A stretch of DNA of 64,000 nucleotides from Enterococcus silesiacus (GTDB lineage: Bacteria > Bacillota > Bacilli > Lactobacillales > Enterococcaceae). A program made the translations under genes and the position numbers. How positions within the stretch are numbered: the stretch's first letter is position 1; every line of letters starts with the position of its first letter. Below the pieces are notes generated by a model, which saw only the letters and a list, made by a program, of their open reading frames with translations, was not told the origin of the DNA and ran no database searches. Positions 1 to 9,163 of the stretch are shown here, piece by piece. The stretch covers positions 2,728,001-2,792,000 of the forward strand of contig CP013614.1 in the NCBI GenBank assembly GCA_001465115.1. Reading direction: 5' to 3'.

Positions 1-516
1 AGCATCGTATACAAACGTCAGCATAAAGATACCTAAAAATAATAGCGTCACCTGACCTAAAGATGCCAAAGAAAACTCATAAACAAAATCAGCACCAAAA
101 CCTGTCAAACGTTTTAAAATCAAGAACATCAATTTAGAGAAAATAGCACCTGTCACGAGGCCGATGATCAGCGTAACAAACAGAGTAATCAGATTTTCAA
201 ACAGCATCATCACAGTCAGATTTTTCTTATCCATACCTAAAATATTGTATACGCCCAGTTCCTTTTTACGGCGCTTCATCAGAAAACTATGCGTGTAAAA
301 CGTAAAAACAACTGTAAAAATCATAATGATCTTACCGCCTAAGTTAAACATCACTTTAAGCGATTCAGCTCCTCGCAAATGCTCCAGCCCCTGATTATTC
401 CCCATCACCTGCATGATCATATTTAAAACGACCGTAAAAATCGCTGCCAAACAAAAAGGGAAATACACCGTCCGATTTTTCTTGATATTACTGTAAGCTA
501 AACGTAGATATAACAT
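1..516 (-). CDS. FtsX-type ABC transporter permease, BceB-like (partial, C-terminal part outside window)
   Basis: The gene starts at an ATG at 514-516, three bases beyond the stop of the ATPase gene. An AAGGAG ribosome binding site lies inside the end of that gene. About 172 codons are visible, beginning MLYLRLAYSNIKKNRTVYF, and the rest runs off the left edge. At least four hydrophobic segments can be seen (roughly residues 18-40, 58-80, 105-130 and 150-172). The RRKKELGVYNILGMDKKNL stretch is typical of the first cytoplasmic loop of FtsX/BceB-type permeases. Known BceAB transporters remove antimicrobial peptides such as bacitracin from their lipid targets and also act as the sensor for the partner kinase. 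The substrate cannot be told from the sequence. Confidence 0.85.
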   Translation of the reverse strand, partial: MLYLRLAYSNIKKNRTVYFPFCLAAIFTVVLNMIMQVMGNNQGLEHLRGAESLKVMFNLGGKIIMIFTVVFTFYTHSFLMKRRKKELGVYNILGMDKKNLTVMMLFENLITLFVTLIIGLVTGAIFSKLMFLILKRLTGFGADFVYEFSLASLGQVTLLFLGIFMLTFVYDA

Positions 517-519
517 GAT

Positions 520-1278
520 TTAGACTCCTTTCGCTAACAAGGACGTCATTGTTTTTGAAATAGCACTCAACAGCTCATCATGGGTCTTTTGACCTCGATA
601 CAGTTGGTGAAAGACTTGCCCATCTTTGATAAATAAAATCCGATTAGCATGACTAGCTGCGATCGCACTATGGGTAACCATTACAATCGTTTGATTTTGT
701 TGATTGACTTCTTGAAATAATTGCAACAAATTCTCAGAACTTTTCGAATCCAAAGCGCCCGTCGGCTCATCGGCTAAAACTAGCTGTGGTCTTGTGATCA
801 ATGCCCGCGCTGCAGCTACTCTTTGCTTTTGACCACCAGAAATTTCATAAGGGTATTTTTCTAGCAACTGATCGATTCCCAAAATTTTAGCTAAAGGCTC
901 GATCCGTTGATTCATTTCAGTCACCGGAACTTTAGATAAGACTAGGGGTAAAAAGATATTGTCTTTGACAGAAAAATTATCTAGTAAATTAAAATCCTGA
1001 AATACAAAGCCTAAGTTTTTACGGCGAAATGAAGCTAATTTTCCTTCAGGTATCTCCGTAATGTTTTCTCCATTTAATAAAACTGTCCCATTTGTCGGCA
1101 TATCCAAGGTGGCTAAAATATTCAGTAAGGTACTTTTCCCCGAACCTGATTCGCCCATAATTGCAATATATTCCCCTTCTTCTACCTGAAAAGAAACGTC
1201 CTTTAATGCCGTCACTTGATTGCCGCTAAATCGTGTTTGATAAATCTTTTGGATATGGTTCACTTCTAACATTGCCAT
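520..1278 (-). CDS. ABC transporter ATP-binding protein, BceA-like
   Basis: A 252-residue nucleotide-binding protein that would power the adjacent FtsX-type permease. It shows Walker A GESGSGKST (about residues 42-50), the Q-loop in FVFQDFNLL, the signature ISGGQKQR, Walker B LVLADEPTGALDS and the H-loop histidine in VMVTHS. Its length matches the MacB/LolD/BceA group of ATPases. AGGAG precedes the ATG at 1278 by eight bases, which supports this start. It is followed three bases later by the permease and preceded by a BceS-like kinase and an OmpR-like regulator, the standard BceRSAB arrangement for resistance to cell-wall-targeting peptides. Function is inferred from family and context. Confidence 0.9.
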   Translation of the reverse strand: MAMLEVNHIQKIYQTRFSGNQVTALKDVSFQVEEGEYIAIMGESGSGKSTLLNILATLDMPTNGTVLLNGENITEIPEGKLASFRRKNLGFVFQDFNLLDNFSVKDNIFLPLVLSKVPVTEMNQRIEPLAKILGIDQLLEKYPYEISGGQKQRVAAARALITRPQLVLADEPTGALDSKSSENLLQLFQEVNQQNQTIVMVTHSAIAASHANRILFIKDGQVFHQLYRGQKTHDELLSAISKTMTSLLAKGV

Positions 1279-1323
1279 TACAATCGCTCCTGCCTATAAT
1301 TTGTCTATAGATTCACTATAAAC

Positions 1324-1382
1324 AAAAAAGCAGTCAAAGAACACTTACACTTCGACTGCCAACCTTACATTGAGGTAAGGTT
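1324..1382 (-). terminator. Two hairpins between kinase and ABC genes, the second a likely terminator
   Basis: Read on the minus strand, downstream of the kinase, there is first a short perfect hairpin (1361-1382, arms AACCTTACC/GGTAAGGTT). It is followed by a GCAGTC...GACTGC stem running into six or more T (1324-1359). This would end or attenuate the regulator-kinase transcript before the ABC genes, which may then use their own promoter between 1280 and 1320. Confidence 0.6.
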
Positions 1383-1400
1383 CAACTATAACGGAATTAC

Positions 1401-2393
1401 TCATTCCATTTCAAATACTTTCTGGGTAAGTTCTAGCCTGACCTTCGTCCCAATTCCTACCTCTGATGTGAGACAGATTTGATGCCCTAATTTAGTCAAA
1501 ATCTCTTTGCTCATAAACAAGCCCAGACCAGATGCTTTTTGATACGTTCTACCGTTAAAACCTGTGTAGCCACGCTCAAAGACCCGAATAGCATCCTCAG
1601 CTAAAATACCGATACCTGTATCTTCAATGATCAGCTCAAACGGCGTGTCATTATTCATATAAACCTTGATCCCACCTTGATTTGTATACTTGATTGCATT
1701 AAACAACACTTGCTCCAATACAAACTGTAGCCATTTTTTATCACTGATAATGATTTGATTTGTCGGTTCCAATGAAAATGACAGGTTCTTATGAATAAAA
1801 AAGACAGCATACTTCTTCACGGTATCTTTCACTAATTGATCTAACTTGATTTCTTCAAAGACAAAATCGGTTTCGGTATGATTCATTCGCAAATACTGCA
1901 GCATCATATCTAAATACTGATCGACTTTAAACAGTTCCTGTCTTAAAACCGTCTGATCTAACTCATTTTCCTGCATTTTCAAATTCAACACAGCAATTGG
2001 CGTTTTGATCTGATGACTCCACATACTATAATAATCCATTAACTGCTGATTAGCGGCTTCAAGTACGTCAACATCCGCCCGATATTCTTTTTCAAGTGCT
2101 ACAAGCAACTGCTCATAATCTTTTTCTAACAAAGAATAGCTTGTGTTTCTTTGAAATTTTTGCAACTTAGGTGCTTGAATCCCTTCTCGGAGCTGCCGGT
2201 GTTTTCTGGCATAAAAGCTAAATTGAATGGTCATTACCGTTACGATCAATAACGCAGAAAAAAGTAGCGCATCACTGTAAACAAACAATGGAATCTCATA
2301 GAGGAAAAAAGTCGAAGCAAATAACCCAATGATTCCTATATAAGTAAAAATAGCTAAACGTTTATCGAGTATGTACTGAAAAAATAATTTCAT
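1401..2393 (-). CDS. Intramembrane-sensing histidine kinase, BceS-like
   Basis: A 330-residue sensor kinase with only two N-terminal membrane helices (about residues 13-32 and 40-62) and almost no extracellular loop. This is the hallmark of BceS-type kinases that take their signal from the partner ABC transporter. The dimerisation helix carries MWSHQIKTPIAVL with the phospho-acceptor His at 127. The catalytic domain shows the N box (VLFNAIKYTNQGG), the G1 box DTGIGI and the G2 region ASGLGLFMSKE. The start follows AAAGGAG and lies six bases after the regulator gene, so the two are co-transcribed. The inducing peptide cannot be inferred. Confidence 0.9.
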   Translation of the reverse strand: MKLFFQYILDKRLAIFTYIGIIGLFASTFFLYEIPLFVYSDALLFSALLIVTVMTIQFSFYARKHRQLREGIQAPKLQKFQRNTSYSLLEKDYEQLLVALEKEYRADVDVLEAANQQLMDYYSMWSHQIKTPIAVLNLKMQENELDQTVLRQELFKVDQYLDMMLQYLRMNHTETDFVFEEIKLDQLVKDTVKKYAVFFIHKNLSFSLEPTNQIIISDKKWLQFVLEQVLFNAIKYTNQGGIKVYMNNDTPFELIIEDTGIGILAEDAIRVFERGYTGFNGRTYQKASGLGLFMSKEILTKLGHQICLTSEVGIGTKVRLELTQKVFEME

Positions 2394-2398
2394 GCCAC

Positions 2399-3076
2399 CT
2401 ACTCTCCTTTTCCCAAACGATACCCTTTGCCTTTTTCTGTATGGATTTGTTTATCTAAACCAATAGCAGCTACTTTTTTCCTCAATCGTGTCATATTCAC
2501 GGACAATGTATTTGCATCGATAAATTCTTCACTTTCCCACAATTTTTCCATGATTTTTTCCTTAGGAACCAATTTTTCTGGTTGCTGAAAAAGCATTCCC
2601 AAAATTTTCGCTTCATTTTTTGTTAAAGAGATTATTTGTTCTTCCAAGCTAACTTCAAAAGCCTCTAAATCTAAGTCAAATCCTTGGTAATTTAGGCAAT
2701 GTGTTGTCGGCAACATTTCACTTCGGCGTAAAATCGCTTGGATTTTGGCAACGAGTATTTGTAAGTCAAAGGGTTTCGCTATAAAATCATCTGCTCCCAT
2801 ATTCATTGCCATTAAAATATTCATATTATCGTTAGCCGATGATAAAAAAACAATTGGCACATCTGTTTGTTTACGCAATTCACTACACCAATGGAAGCCA
2901 TTATACAAAGGTAATGAGATATCCATTAAAACTAGATCTGGCTGATAACGTAATACAGCTTCTGCCACATTTTGAAAATCAATTGCTAGCTGCACTTCAA
3001 AAGCCCACTTTCTTAAGAAAGATGCCAGCGTTTCTGCAATTTGCAGATCGTCTTCTACTACGTAAATTTTCTTCAT
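2399..3076 (-). CDS. OmpR/PhoB-family response regulator, BceR-like
   Basis: The likely start is the ATG at 3076 (MKKIYVVEDD), which follows a GGGGG ribosome binding site. An in-frame upstream ATG at 3091 has no such site. The receiver domain has the acidic pair E8/D9, phospho-acceptor D52 (LVLMDISLP) and the conserved lysine in FIAKPFD. The C-terminal winged helix (about residues 125-225) contains LTKNEAKILGMLF and ends in TEKGKGYRLGKGE, typical of the OmpR DNA-binding domain. With the downstream kinase it forms a two-component system that probably activates the BceAB-like transporter genes. Confidence 0.9.
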   Translation of the reverse strand: MKKIYVVEDDLQIAETLASFLRKWAFEVQLAIDFQNVAEAVLRYQPDLVLMDISLPLYNGFHWCSELRKQTDVPIVFLSSANDNMNILMAMNMGADDFIAKPFDLQILVAKIQAILRRSEMLPTTHCLNYQGFDLDLEAFEVSLEEQIISLTKNEAKILGMLFQQPEKLVPKEKIMEKLWESEEFIDANTLSVNMTRLRKKVAAIGLDKQIHTEKGKGYRLGKGE

Positions 3077-3186
3077 GTAATCCCCCAACATTCCCTTGAG
3101 CTATGTTACGCTCGATTATTTTATCGTTCTTTCTTTCATTGTGGGAATTAATCAAGGGTTTGTCAATTTATTTTTTTAATAAAAAT

Positions 3187-3231
3187 AAGGAAGTTAGGAC
3201 ATAACTCAAATCGTTACGTCTTAACTTCCTT
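3187..3231 (-). terminator. Rho-independent terminator after gshF
   Basis: AAGGAAGTTA...TAACTTCCTT stem with an inner GAC/GTC pairing, followed on the minus strand by a T-rich run. It lies ten bases after the gshF stop codon. Confidence 0.7.
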
Positions 3232-3241
3232 ACAACAATAT

Positions 3242-5512
3242 TTATTCAAATACTTCTGGGTATAACATTTTCAATACATCCATTGTCAAATGACGCCCTT
3301 TACCTGAATGTGGATACGCGTGCATATGCATTGCTGGATTAAAGTTTGCTTCTATAATACCGTATGTTCGGCTGTTTTTGGTTCCTTTGACTGATTTGTC
3401 AGGTACAATCAAGTCGATCCCACAAATCTTCGCTCCTAATGCCTGAACAGCTTCAACAGCGATTTGCTTATAGCTTTCATCAAAATTATCCGTCACATCG
3501 ATGGAATCACCACCCGTGCTGACATTTGAATTTTCACGCAGATAAACGATTTGATCTTTTTCCGGAACAGAAGTCGTCAATAGATTTTGCTCTTTTAACA
3601 TCAAACGCTCCACATCACCTAGCTGAATCAGTTCCAATGGCGAGCGATGATGCGTTCCCCTTAATGGATCAAGATTTTTTTCTGCTACCAACGCCTCCAC
3701 AGAGCGCACACCATCCCCTACAACATTAGCAGGCACACGCAGCATGATTGCACGCACTTGATCGTCTAGGACAAAGAAGCGGTATTCTGTGCCTGGCAAG
3801 AATTCTTCGATCAACACCGCTGAATCTTCTTTAAACGCTAATTGCAGTGCTTCTGTATAATCAGCTAATGAAGCTCCTTCTTTAAAGATCGTGATTCCCA
3901 AACCATAGTTCGTCGTTTTGGGTTTGATTACAAAAGCTTTTTCTGAATATTTTACATATGCTTGTTCGGCATTCTCCAATGTGTCAAACTCGTCGCCTGC
4001 CGGCACACAAAAGCCTGCTTGGGCCAAGACTTTTTTAGTGACCGTTTTATTTTCCATGATCAGTGGAACAATGTAGCTATCTTTACTGGTCATATTCGCA
4101 TTTTTAACATACTCAATATGCTCATGATGTTTAAGTTTTAAAAATTGTTCTTGTTCATCCAATATTTCGACTTCTACACCTTTTTGGATAATATCAAATA
4201 AAAATAATTGCGTGGATAACTCCATATTTCTAAATCCAGCTAATTGATAAGGTTTTTCAAAAGCCATTCCTTGATATTCTTTTCCAAAAATAATCCCCAA
4301 TTCCTGATTAGAATTATTTTCAATAATCGTCCACATTTTTCCGGCGATCGTTAAATCTGGAGTTCTTAACTGTGCTCGGTGAACTTCCAATGATTTTTTT
4401 GCTCTAAATAGACCTAACGCTTCAATCATTTCATCCATTTCAGCAAAAATACGGTCACCTTCCGCTAAAAGCTTCACTTGAGCAAAAGGATGCCCTAAAG
4501 CAACTTGCTCATTTAAGAAATCCCCAGTTGCAACCCAATCATTTGGCGCTTCTTTTTCATCCGTCCACAGTAAATACAACATAAATAAATGGATAAATTC
4601 AAGTGACTCTTCATCCACACCTAATGGCGCAAATGGGTTTAGATCTAGATTTCTAAGTTCGATGTAACGAACACCGGTTTTAGGCAAATCAGCCATTTGT
4701 TTACCACCGCGTAATCGAACCGCTGAATAAAATTCTTTTTCTTCTGATAATATACCGTTCTCAACCATTCGATGAATATCATTAATATAGTGTTGTAACG
4801 ATTCATATGATACTTTGACATTTTCATTATTTTTATAGCCAAATGAACTATTACGAATACTTCTGACTGGTTCTTTTGGGTGCTCTTCTTGTGCAGTAAA
4901 ATAACCTGATTCGCTGACAGGAGACGCTCCAAACAGATAGGTAATCAGCCAGCGGTAACGTAAGTAATTGCGGGAAACCTTCATATATAAAATGTTTTTA
5001 AACTCTTCGATTGTTTCATATTCTGTTTGTTCTGAGAAAAGTTGCTCAACTAACTCGATCGCATATTCAAAATTGAAGTGAATACCGCTAACCATTTGCT
5101 TGCGTTTCCCATATTCTCGTGCTAAATAGCGACGATACAAAATTCCTTCAAACTGGTCGAGCTTGGCAATTTTGATATCTTCATCTTTTAGTGGTAATTT
5201 CGGCGGCATACTAAGCGGCCAAAGCATCTCATGTTTATTCATTGAACGCAGCGCCACATCGTGGATGGCTGCAAGATAACGTAGCATTTCATTGATGGAG
5301 CTAGCTACTGGTGTGATCAATTCCATTTGAGTTTCGCTAAAATCAGTTTGAATATATGGATGATACGAACGATTCCCCAAAACCTCTGGATGATCAGTCA
5401 TTGCTAGTTGACCATCGAATGTAGTCCGTTGACTTTCTTTTTCTAATCCAAATCGTGCCGCCATAACATATGGACGCACGATTTTTTCCTGTAACAACTC
5501 TTTAAATTTCAT
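3242..5512 (-). CDS. gshF: Bifunctional glutamate-cysteine ligase / glutathione synthetase
   Basis: This enzyme makes glutathione in two ATP-dependent steps: gamma-glutamylcysteine from Glu and Cys, then addition of Gly. The N-terminal half is a glutamate-cysteine ligase domain (RPYVMAARFGLEKESQR, then ETQMELITPV). The C-terminal third is an ATP-grasp ligase (VIKPKTTNYGLGITIF, LIEEFLPGTEYRFFVLDD, IEANFNPAMHMH). The 756-residue length from the ATG at 5512 matches enterococcal GshF. An in-frame extension to 5581 lacks a ribosome binding site, whereas AAAGGCGACAG precedes 5512. The gene is monocistronic, with its own terminator. It should support cytosolic redox balance and oxidative stress tolerance. 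Confidence 0.95.
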   Translation of the reverse strand: MKFKELLQEKIVRPYVMAARFGLEKESQRTTFDGQLAMTDHPEVLGNRSYHPYIQTDFSETQMELITPVASSINEMLRYLAAIHDVALRSMNKHEMLWPLSMPPKLPLKDEDIKIAKLDQFEGILYRRYLAREYGKRKQMVSGIHFNFEYAIELVEQLFSEQTEYETIEEFKNILYMKVSRNYLRYRWLITYLFGASPVSESGYFTAQEEHPKEPVRSIRNSSFGYKNNENVKVSYESLQHYINDIHRMVENGILSEEKEFYSAVRLRGGKQMADLPKTGVRYIELRNLDLNPFAPLGVDEESLEFIHLFMLYLLWTDEKEAPNDWVATGDFLNEQVALGHPFAQVKLLAEGDRIFAEMDEMIEALGLFRAKKSLEVHRAQLRTPDLTIAGKMWTIIENNSNQELGIIFGKEYQGMAFEKPYQLAGFRNMELSTQLFLFDIIQKGVEVEILDEQEQFLKLKHHEHIEYVKNANMTSKDSYIVPLIMENKTVTKKVLAQAGFCVPAGDEFDTLENAEQAYVKYSEKAFVIKPKTTNYGLGITIFKEGASLADYTEALQLAFKEDSAVLIEEFLPGTEYRFFVLDDQVRAIMLRVPANVVGDGVRSVEALVAEKNLDPLRGTHHRSPLELIQLGDVERLMLKEQNLLTTSVPEKDQIVYLRENSNVSTGGDSIDVTDNFDESYKQIAVEAVQALGAKICGIDLIVPDKSVKGTKNSRTYGIIEANFNPAMHMHAYPHSGKGRHLTMDVLKMLYPEVFE

Positions 5513-5755
5513 ACTGTCGCCTTTCTTGCCCGTTATTATTCCATTACTATTACTCATCATTATATAGAAAAAGAGCAGCAAAAAGAATATTTTAGCTTAA
5601 ATTTTGTCAAAAAGAAACGAAACTTCCCCAATTAGTCAAAAAATAGACCTTATTACATTTTTAGCTATTCCAATATAACTATCGTCTTTGAGGTCATCTA
5701 ACCTTATTATATAGTATACTAGAAAGAAAAATAATTTGAAGCAAAGGAGAATAAC

Positions 5756-6250
5756 ATGAAGAATAAAGCTTTGATCATCATCGATCTCCAAAAAGGTCTG
5801 AATCATTTTGGGACTGGTTTATTTCATCTCAACGAGGTATTGGCTGGTACAAACGAACGCATTGCAGATTATCGAAATAATCACTTACCGATCATTTTTA
5901 TCCAACATGAAGATGACGATCTTGTTGCTGACACTCCAGATTGGCAATTATTTGAGCAACTTGATGCCAGAGCTGAAGATTTCTACATTGGAAAAACTCA
6001 TGCCAACGCTTTTTTCCAAACTAAGTTAAAAGAACTCCTAGATGAACTATCCGCAACCGAACTTGAATTTTGTGGCGCTCAAACAGAATATTGCGTGGAT
6101 ACCACAATTCGCATGGCTCACGGATTAGGCTATACTTGTTTTATGAAACGAGGATTAAGTACGACCTTGAACAATGAATTATTAGGTGCACAAACGATTA
6201 TCCAGCACCATGAAAATTTATGGAATCAACGTTTTTTAACATTTATTTGA
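5756..6250 (+). CDS. Isochorismatase-family cysteine hydrolase (nicotinamidase-like)
   Basis: A 164-residue protein of the isochorismatase/nicotinamidase fold. The family's Asp-Lys-Cys triad is visible: Asp10 in ALIIIDLQKG, the Lys in YIGKTHANAF (near residue 79) and the Cys in GAQTEYCVDTTIR (near residue 112). The start is well supported by AAAGGAG seven bases before the ATG. It is divergent from gshF and stands alone. Members hydrolyse amides or vinyl ethers such as nicotinamide and isochorismate. The substrate cannot be assigned here because the metal-site residues of true PncA are not obvious. Confidence 0.8.
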   Translation: MKNKALIIIDLQKGLNHFGTGLFHLNEVLAGTNERIADYRNNHLPIIFIQHEDDDLVADTPDWQLFEQLDARAEDFYIGKTHANAFFQTKLKELLDELSATELEFCGAQTEYCVDTTIRMAHGLGYTCFMKRGLSTTLNNELLGAQTIIQHHENLWNQRFLTFI

Positions 6251-6433
6251 TGAAATAGATACTTTGTTCTCTTCTATCTAATTTTACCACACTCATCACA
6301 GAAAAAATTAAAATTATCTCATGATATCTTCTAGTCATTCATGATAGTATAACTAGGGGATATTATTTTGTGCACTTATTTATCGTTCATCAATGACATC
6401 TCAGCGTTTTTAGAAATGGAGGAAATAGATAAA

Positions 6434-7312
6434 ATGAAATTTACAAAGCAACAAATTCAAGACACTCTATACGTGACGATTGGTTCACTTATCTTAGCAA
6501 TCTCGATCAACTCAATTTTATTACCAAATAAAATTGTCGCTGGAGGCGCCAATGGGATCAGTGTGGTCATTAATTACCTATTCGGCCTTAATCCTGCTTT
6601 GGTTTTATATGCAATCAATCTGCCATTGTTAGTTCTTTGTTTTTTATTGTTGGGAAAAGAAGTTGGGATCAAAACAATTTACGGGAGTTTAATTTATCCT
6701 TTCTTTGTTGGGATCACAACCCATCTACCTGTGTTGACTCATAATATTTTTCTAGCTACGATCTTCGGTGGTCTCTTAACAGGGATTGGTTTGGGCTTAG
6801 AATTTAGAGGAAATGCCTCCACAGGCGGGACAGCGATCATTTCGCAAATCGTCAATAAGTATTTCAAAATTTCACTTGGTGTATCGATTTTATTTGTAGA
6901 CGGATTAGTGATTTTATCTGCGTTGTACGTGTTTGATACGAATACCGTATTATTCTCGTTGATTTGTTTATACATTATCGGACGTGTAGTAGATATGGTC
7001 CAAGTCGGCTTTGTTCGTTCTAAAAATGTCATGATCATTTCACCAAAATATGCAGAAATCAAAGAAAAAATATTAGTTGATATGGATAAGGGCTTAACGA
7101 TGATGCCAATCGAAGGCGGTTATCAAAAAAATCAAAGTATGTTGATGATGACTGTCATCAGTGAGAAAGATTTTTCAAGAGTAAAAGAAAGTGTCTTAGC
7201 CATCGATGAAGAAGCCTTTATTGTTTCAATGAATGCCAGTGAAGTATTTGGCCGCGGCTTTAGTTTGAAAAAAATCGCTGAAGATTATGGAATTGAATCG
7301 AATAATTTATAA
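6434..7312 (+). CDS. YitT family membrane protein (DUF161/DUF2179)
   Basis: The start is placed at the ATG at 6434, preceded by ATGGAGG. A 22-codon upstream extension has no ribosome binding site. The protein is about 292 residues with five or six hydrophobic helices in the first 180 residues. Features of the YitT family are visible: NKIVAGGANGISVVINYLFG in the N-terminal part and GNASTGGTAIISQIVNKYF in the membrane domain. A soluble C-terminal DUF2179-type domain follows (KNVMIISPKYAEI through VFGRGFSLKKI). The family is widespread in Firmicutes with no settled biochemical function. Confidence 0.85.
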   Translation: MKFTKQQIQDTLYVTIGSLILAISINSILLPNKIVAGGANGISVVINYLFGLNPALVLYAINLPLLVLCFLLLGKEVGIKTIYGSLIYPFFVGITTHLPVLTHNIFLATIFGGLLTGIGLGLEFRGNASTGGTAIISQIVNKYFKISLGVSILFVDGLVILSALYVFDTNTVLFSLICLYIIGRVVDMVQVGFVRSKNVMIISPKYAEIKEKILVDMDKGLTMMPIEGGYQKNQSMLMMTVISEKDFSRVKESVLAIDEEAFIVSMNASEVFGRGFSLKKIAEDYGIESNNL

Positions 7313-7314
7313 TA

Positions 7315-7765
7315 GAAAAGCGGAACGAGACGTTTAGCTCTTGAACAAATTAGGAAATCTATGTAAAGATGTTTTTTATCTTTACATAGATTTGTCTATT
7401 TGCCGAAAGAGCTGTCTCGTGTAGCTAGATCATAAGAAAAGCGGAGCACGTTTGCTCAGTCTTTGAGCAATATAAGAAGAAAAATTTTAGCAGAGTGCTT
7501 TTCTCTGCGAATGTTTATTCGTTATTGCCGAAAAAGCTAACGTGTGCAGCTGGATCTAGAAAAGCGGAACAAACCCGTTTAGCTCTGACTGAAAAACAGG
7601 AACTCCTATTCGTGGCACTTTTTGGCACTAATAGGAGTTATCTTTTTTCCGAAGAGCTGGTTTGTGCAGCTGGATCTAGAAAAGCGGAACAAACCGTTTA
7701 GCTCTGACTGAAAAATAGGAACTCCTATTCGTGGCGCTTTTTGGCACTAATAGGAGTTCCTATTA
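7315..7765 (+). repeat. Tandem cluster of about 120-bp covarying hairpin elements (three full, one truncated)
   Basis: Four head-to-tail copies fill the 615-bp gap after the YitT gene: 7315-7434, 7436-7557, 7559-7678 and a truncated one from 7679 to about 7765. Each begins GAAAAGCGGA and, when complete, ends GCAGCTRGATC. Each folds on itself. In the third copy the outer arms ACAAACC+AGCTCT pair with AGAGCTGGTTTGT, and the inner arms AACTCCTATT/AATAGGAGTT close on a loop containing CTTTTTG. The first copy has different arms (CGAGAC+AGCTCTT, inner AATCTATGTAAAGAT) that are equally complementary. The cluster separates two convergent transcription units. A short open frame at 7495-7701 lies wholly inside the repeats and is not a gene. 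Confidence 0.85.
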
Positions 7766-7843
7766 AAATACACTAATTTGCTCCGATTACATAATTCTTC
7801 TGATGGATCCTTGGATCTAGCTGATTAAAAATAAAAATTGAAC

Positions 7844-7900
7844 AAAAAAAGTCAGCTTTTGAATACTCGCCTATTTGACGTATTCAAAAGCTGACTTTTA
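7844..7900 (-). terminator. Terminator for the smc-ftsY operon
   Basis: Long perfect hairpin with arms AAAAGTCAGCTTTTGAATAC and its complement, flanked by A and T runs. It ends 27 bases from the ftsY stop and could work in both directions. Confidence 0.85.
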
Positions 7901-7927
7901 ATTTAAACTAAAAATACACAGCCGTTC

Positions 7928-9163
7928 CTAATCTTCAACCTTCAATAAGCCTTTAAACAAGCCAATCGCAAAGTCATTTGCATCAAATGGTTCTAAATCA
8001 TCAATACCTTCACCAAGTCCCACTAGTTTCACTGGTAAATGCAGCTCATTACGAATGGCTAAGACAATCCCACCTTTGGCTGTCCCGTCTAATTTCGTTA
8101 AGACCAAGCCTGTCACATCAGTCGTTTCTTTAAACTGTTTCGCCTGTGACATGGCATTTTGGCCCGTCGTTGCATCTACTACCAGTAACACTTCATGCGG
8201 TGCATCTGGCAATTCACGTTGGATCACGCGCTTGATTTTTTCTAATTCGTTCATCAAATTAACTTTATTTTGTAATCGTCCTGCTGTATCTACGAGTAAG
8301 ATATCAGCATTCTCAGCTTTAGCACGATCCACCGCATCAAAAACCACCGCAGCTGGATCGCCGCCAGCATTCCCTCGGACGACTTCAACACCCGCACGTT
8401 CGCCCCAGACCACTAATTGATCAATGGCGCCTGCTCTAAAAGTATCAGCTGCAGCCAACAACACTTTCTTACCATCTTGTTTGAATTCGTGCGCTAGTTT
8501 TCCGATACTGGTTGTTTTACCCACACCATTTACCCCAACAAATAACATAACAGTTAATCCATTTGCTTGAATATTCAGTGCATTATTTTCTTCAATACCT
8601 TCTGCTTCGTATAAATCAACCATTTTTTCAATGATCGTATTTTGAACTGCTGCCGGTTTCTTCACATTACGTAGTTTGACTTCTTGACGTAGTGATTCAG
8701 TGATTTTTATCGCTGTATCAAAACCAACGTCTGCGCCAATCAATGTTTCTTCTAGTTCTTCGAAGAAATCTTCATCAACCGATCGGAAATTCGCGAATAA
8801 TTCATTCAAACGCTCGCCGAATGTTTTACGGGTTTTTTCTAGCCCTTTTTCATACTTTTCTTGAACGATGATTTCTTCTTCTTGTTCCTCGATAATTTCA
8901 GGCTCGACCAGTTCTTCAGCTTGGGTAACTTGATTCACTCCAATCAGAGGGTCGATTTCAGGTTCTGCCGCTTTTTCAGGCTCTTCAGTTGTTTCAAGAG
9001 AATCTGGTTGTAATTGCTCCAGTGATTCTGTCTCTTCTTGTTTTTCTTCTGGCATCACTTCTTCTTGAACGGACTCTATGACCTCTTCATCTGTCTTGAT
9101 TTCAGCAGGTGGCGTTTCTTTTTCATTCATAAAGGCTTTTTTTATTTTATCGAAAAATCCCAT
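7928..9163 (-). CDS. ftsY: Signal recognition particle receptor FtsY
   Basis: FtsY is the GTPase that docks SRP-ribosome complexes at the membrane. The first 110 residues form an acidic Glu-rich A domain. The NG domain follows: helical N domain from about residue 125, G1 loop GVNGVGKTTSIGKLA, DTFRAGAIDQL, DTAGR, the TKLDG specificity motif and GLGEGIDDLEPFD near the C terminus. Its 411 residues are normal for a Firmicute FtsY with an extended A domain. It directly follows the Cof phosphatase gene with no gap, and smc and rnc lie further upstream, the standard rnc-smc-ftsY operon. Confidence 0.97.
   Translation of the reverse strand: MGFFDKIKKAFMNEKETPPAEIKTDEEVIESVQEEVMPEEKQEETESLEQLQPDSLETTEEPEKAAEPEIDPLIGVNQVTQAEELVEPEIIEEQEEEIIVQEKYEKGLEKTRKTFGERLNELFANFRSVDEDFFEELEETLIGADVGFDTAIKITESLRQEVKLRNVKKPAAVQNTIIEKMVDLYEAEGIEENNALNIQANGLTVMLFVGVNGVGKTTSIGKLAHEFKQDGKKVLLAAADTFRAGAIDQLVVWGERAGVEVVRGNAGGDPAAVVFDAVDRAKAENADILLVDTAGRLQNKVNLMNELEKIKRVIQRELPDAPHEVLLVVDATTGQNAMSQAKQFKETTDVTGLVLTKLDGTAKGGIVLAIRNELHLPVKLVGLGEGIDDLEPFDANDFAIGLFKGLLKVED

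Noticed and set aside
7495..7701. 68-codon open frame on the plus strand
   Set aside because: It lies wholly within tandem hairpin elements, and its repeated motif (CAAGSRKAEQT) is only the translated repeat.
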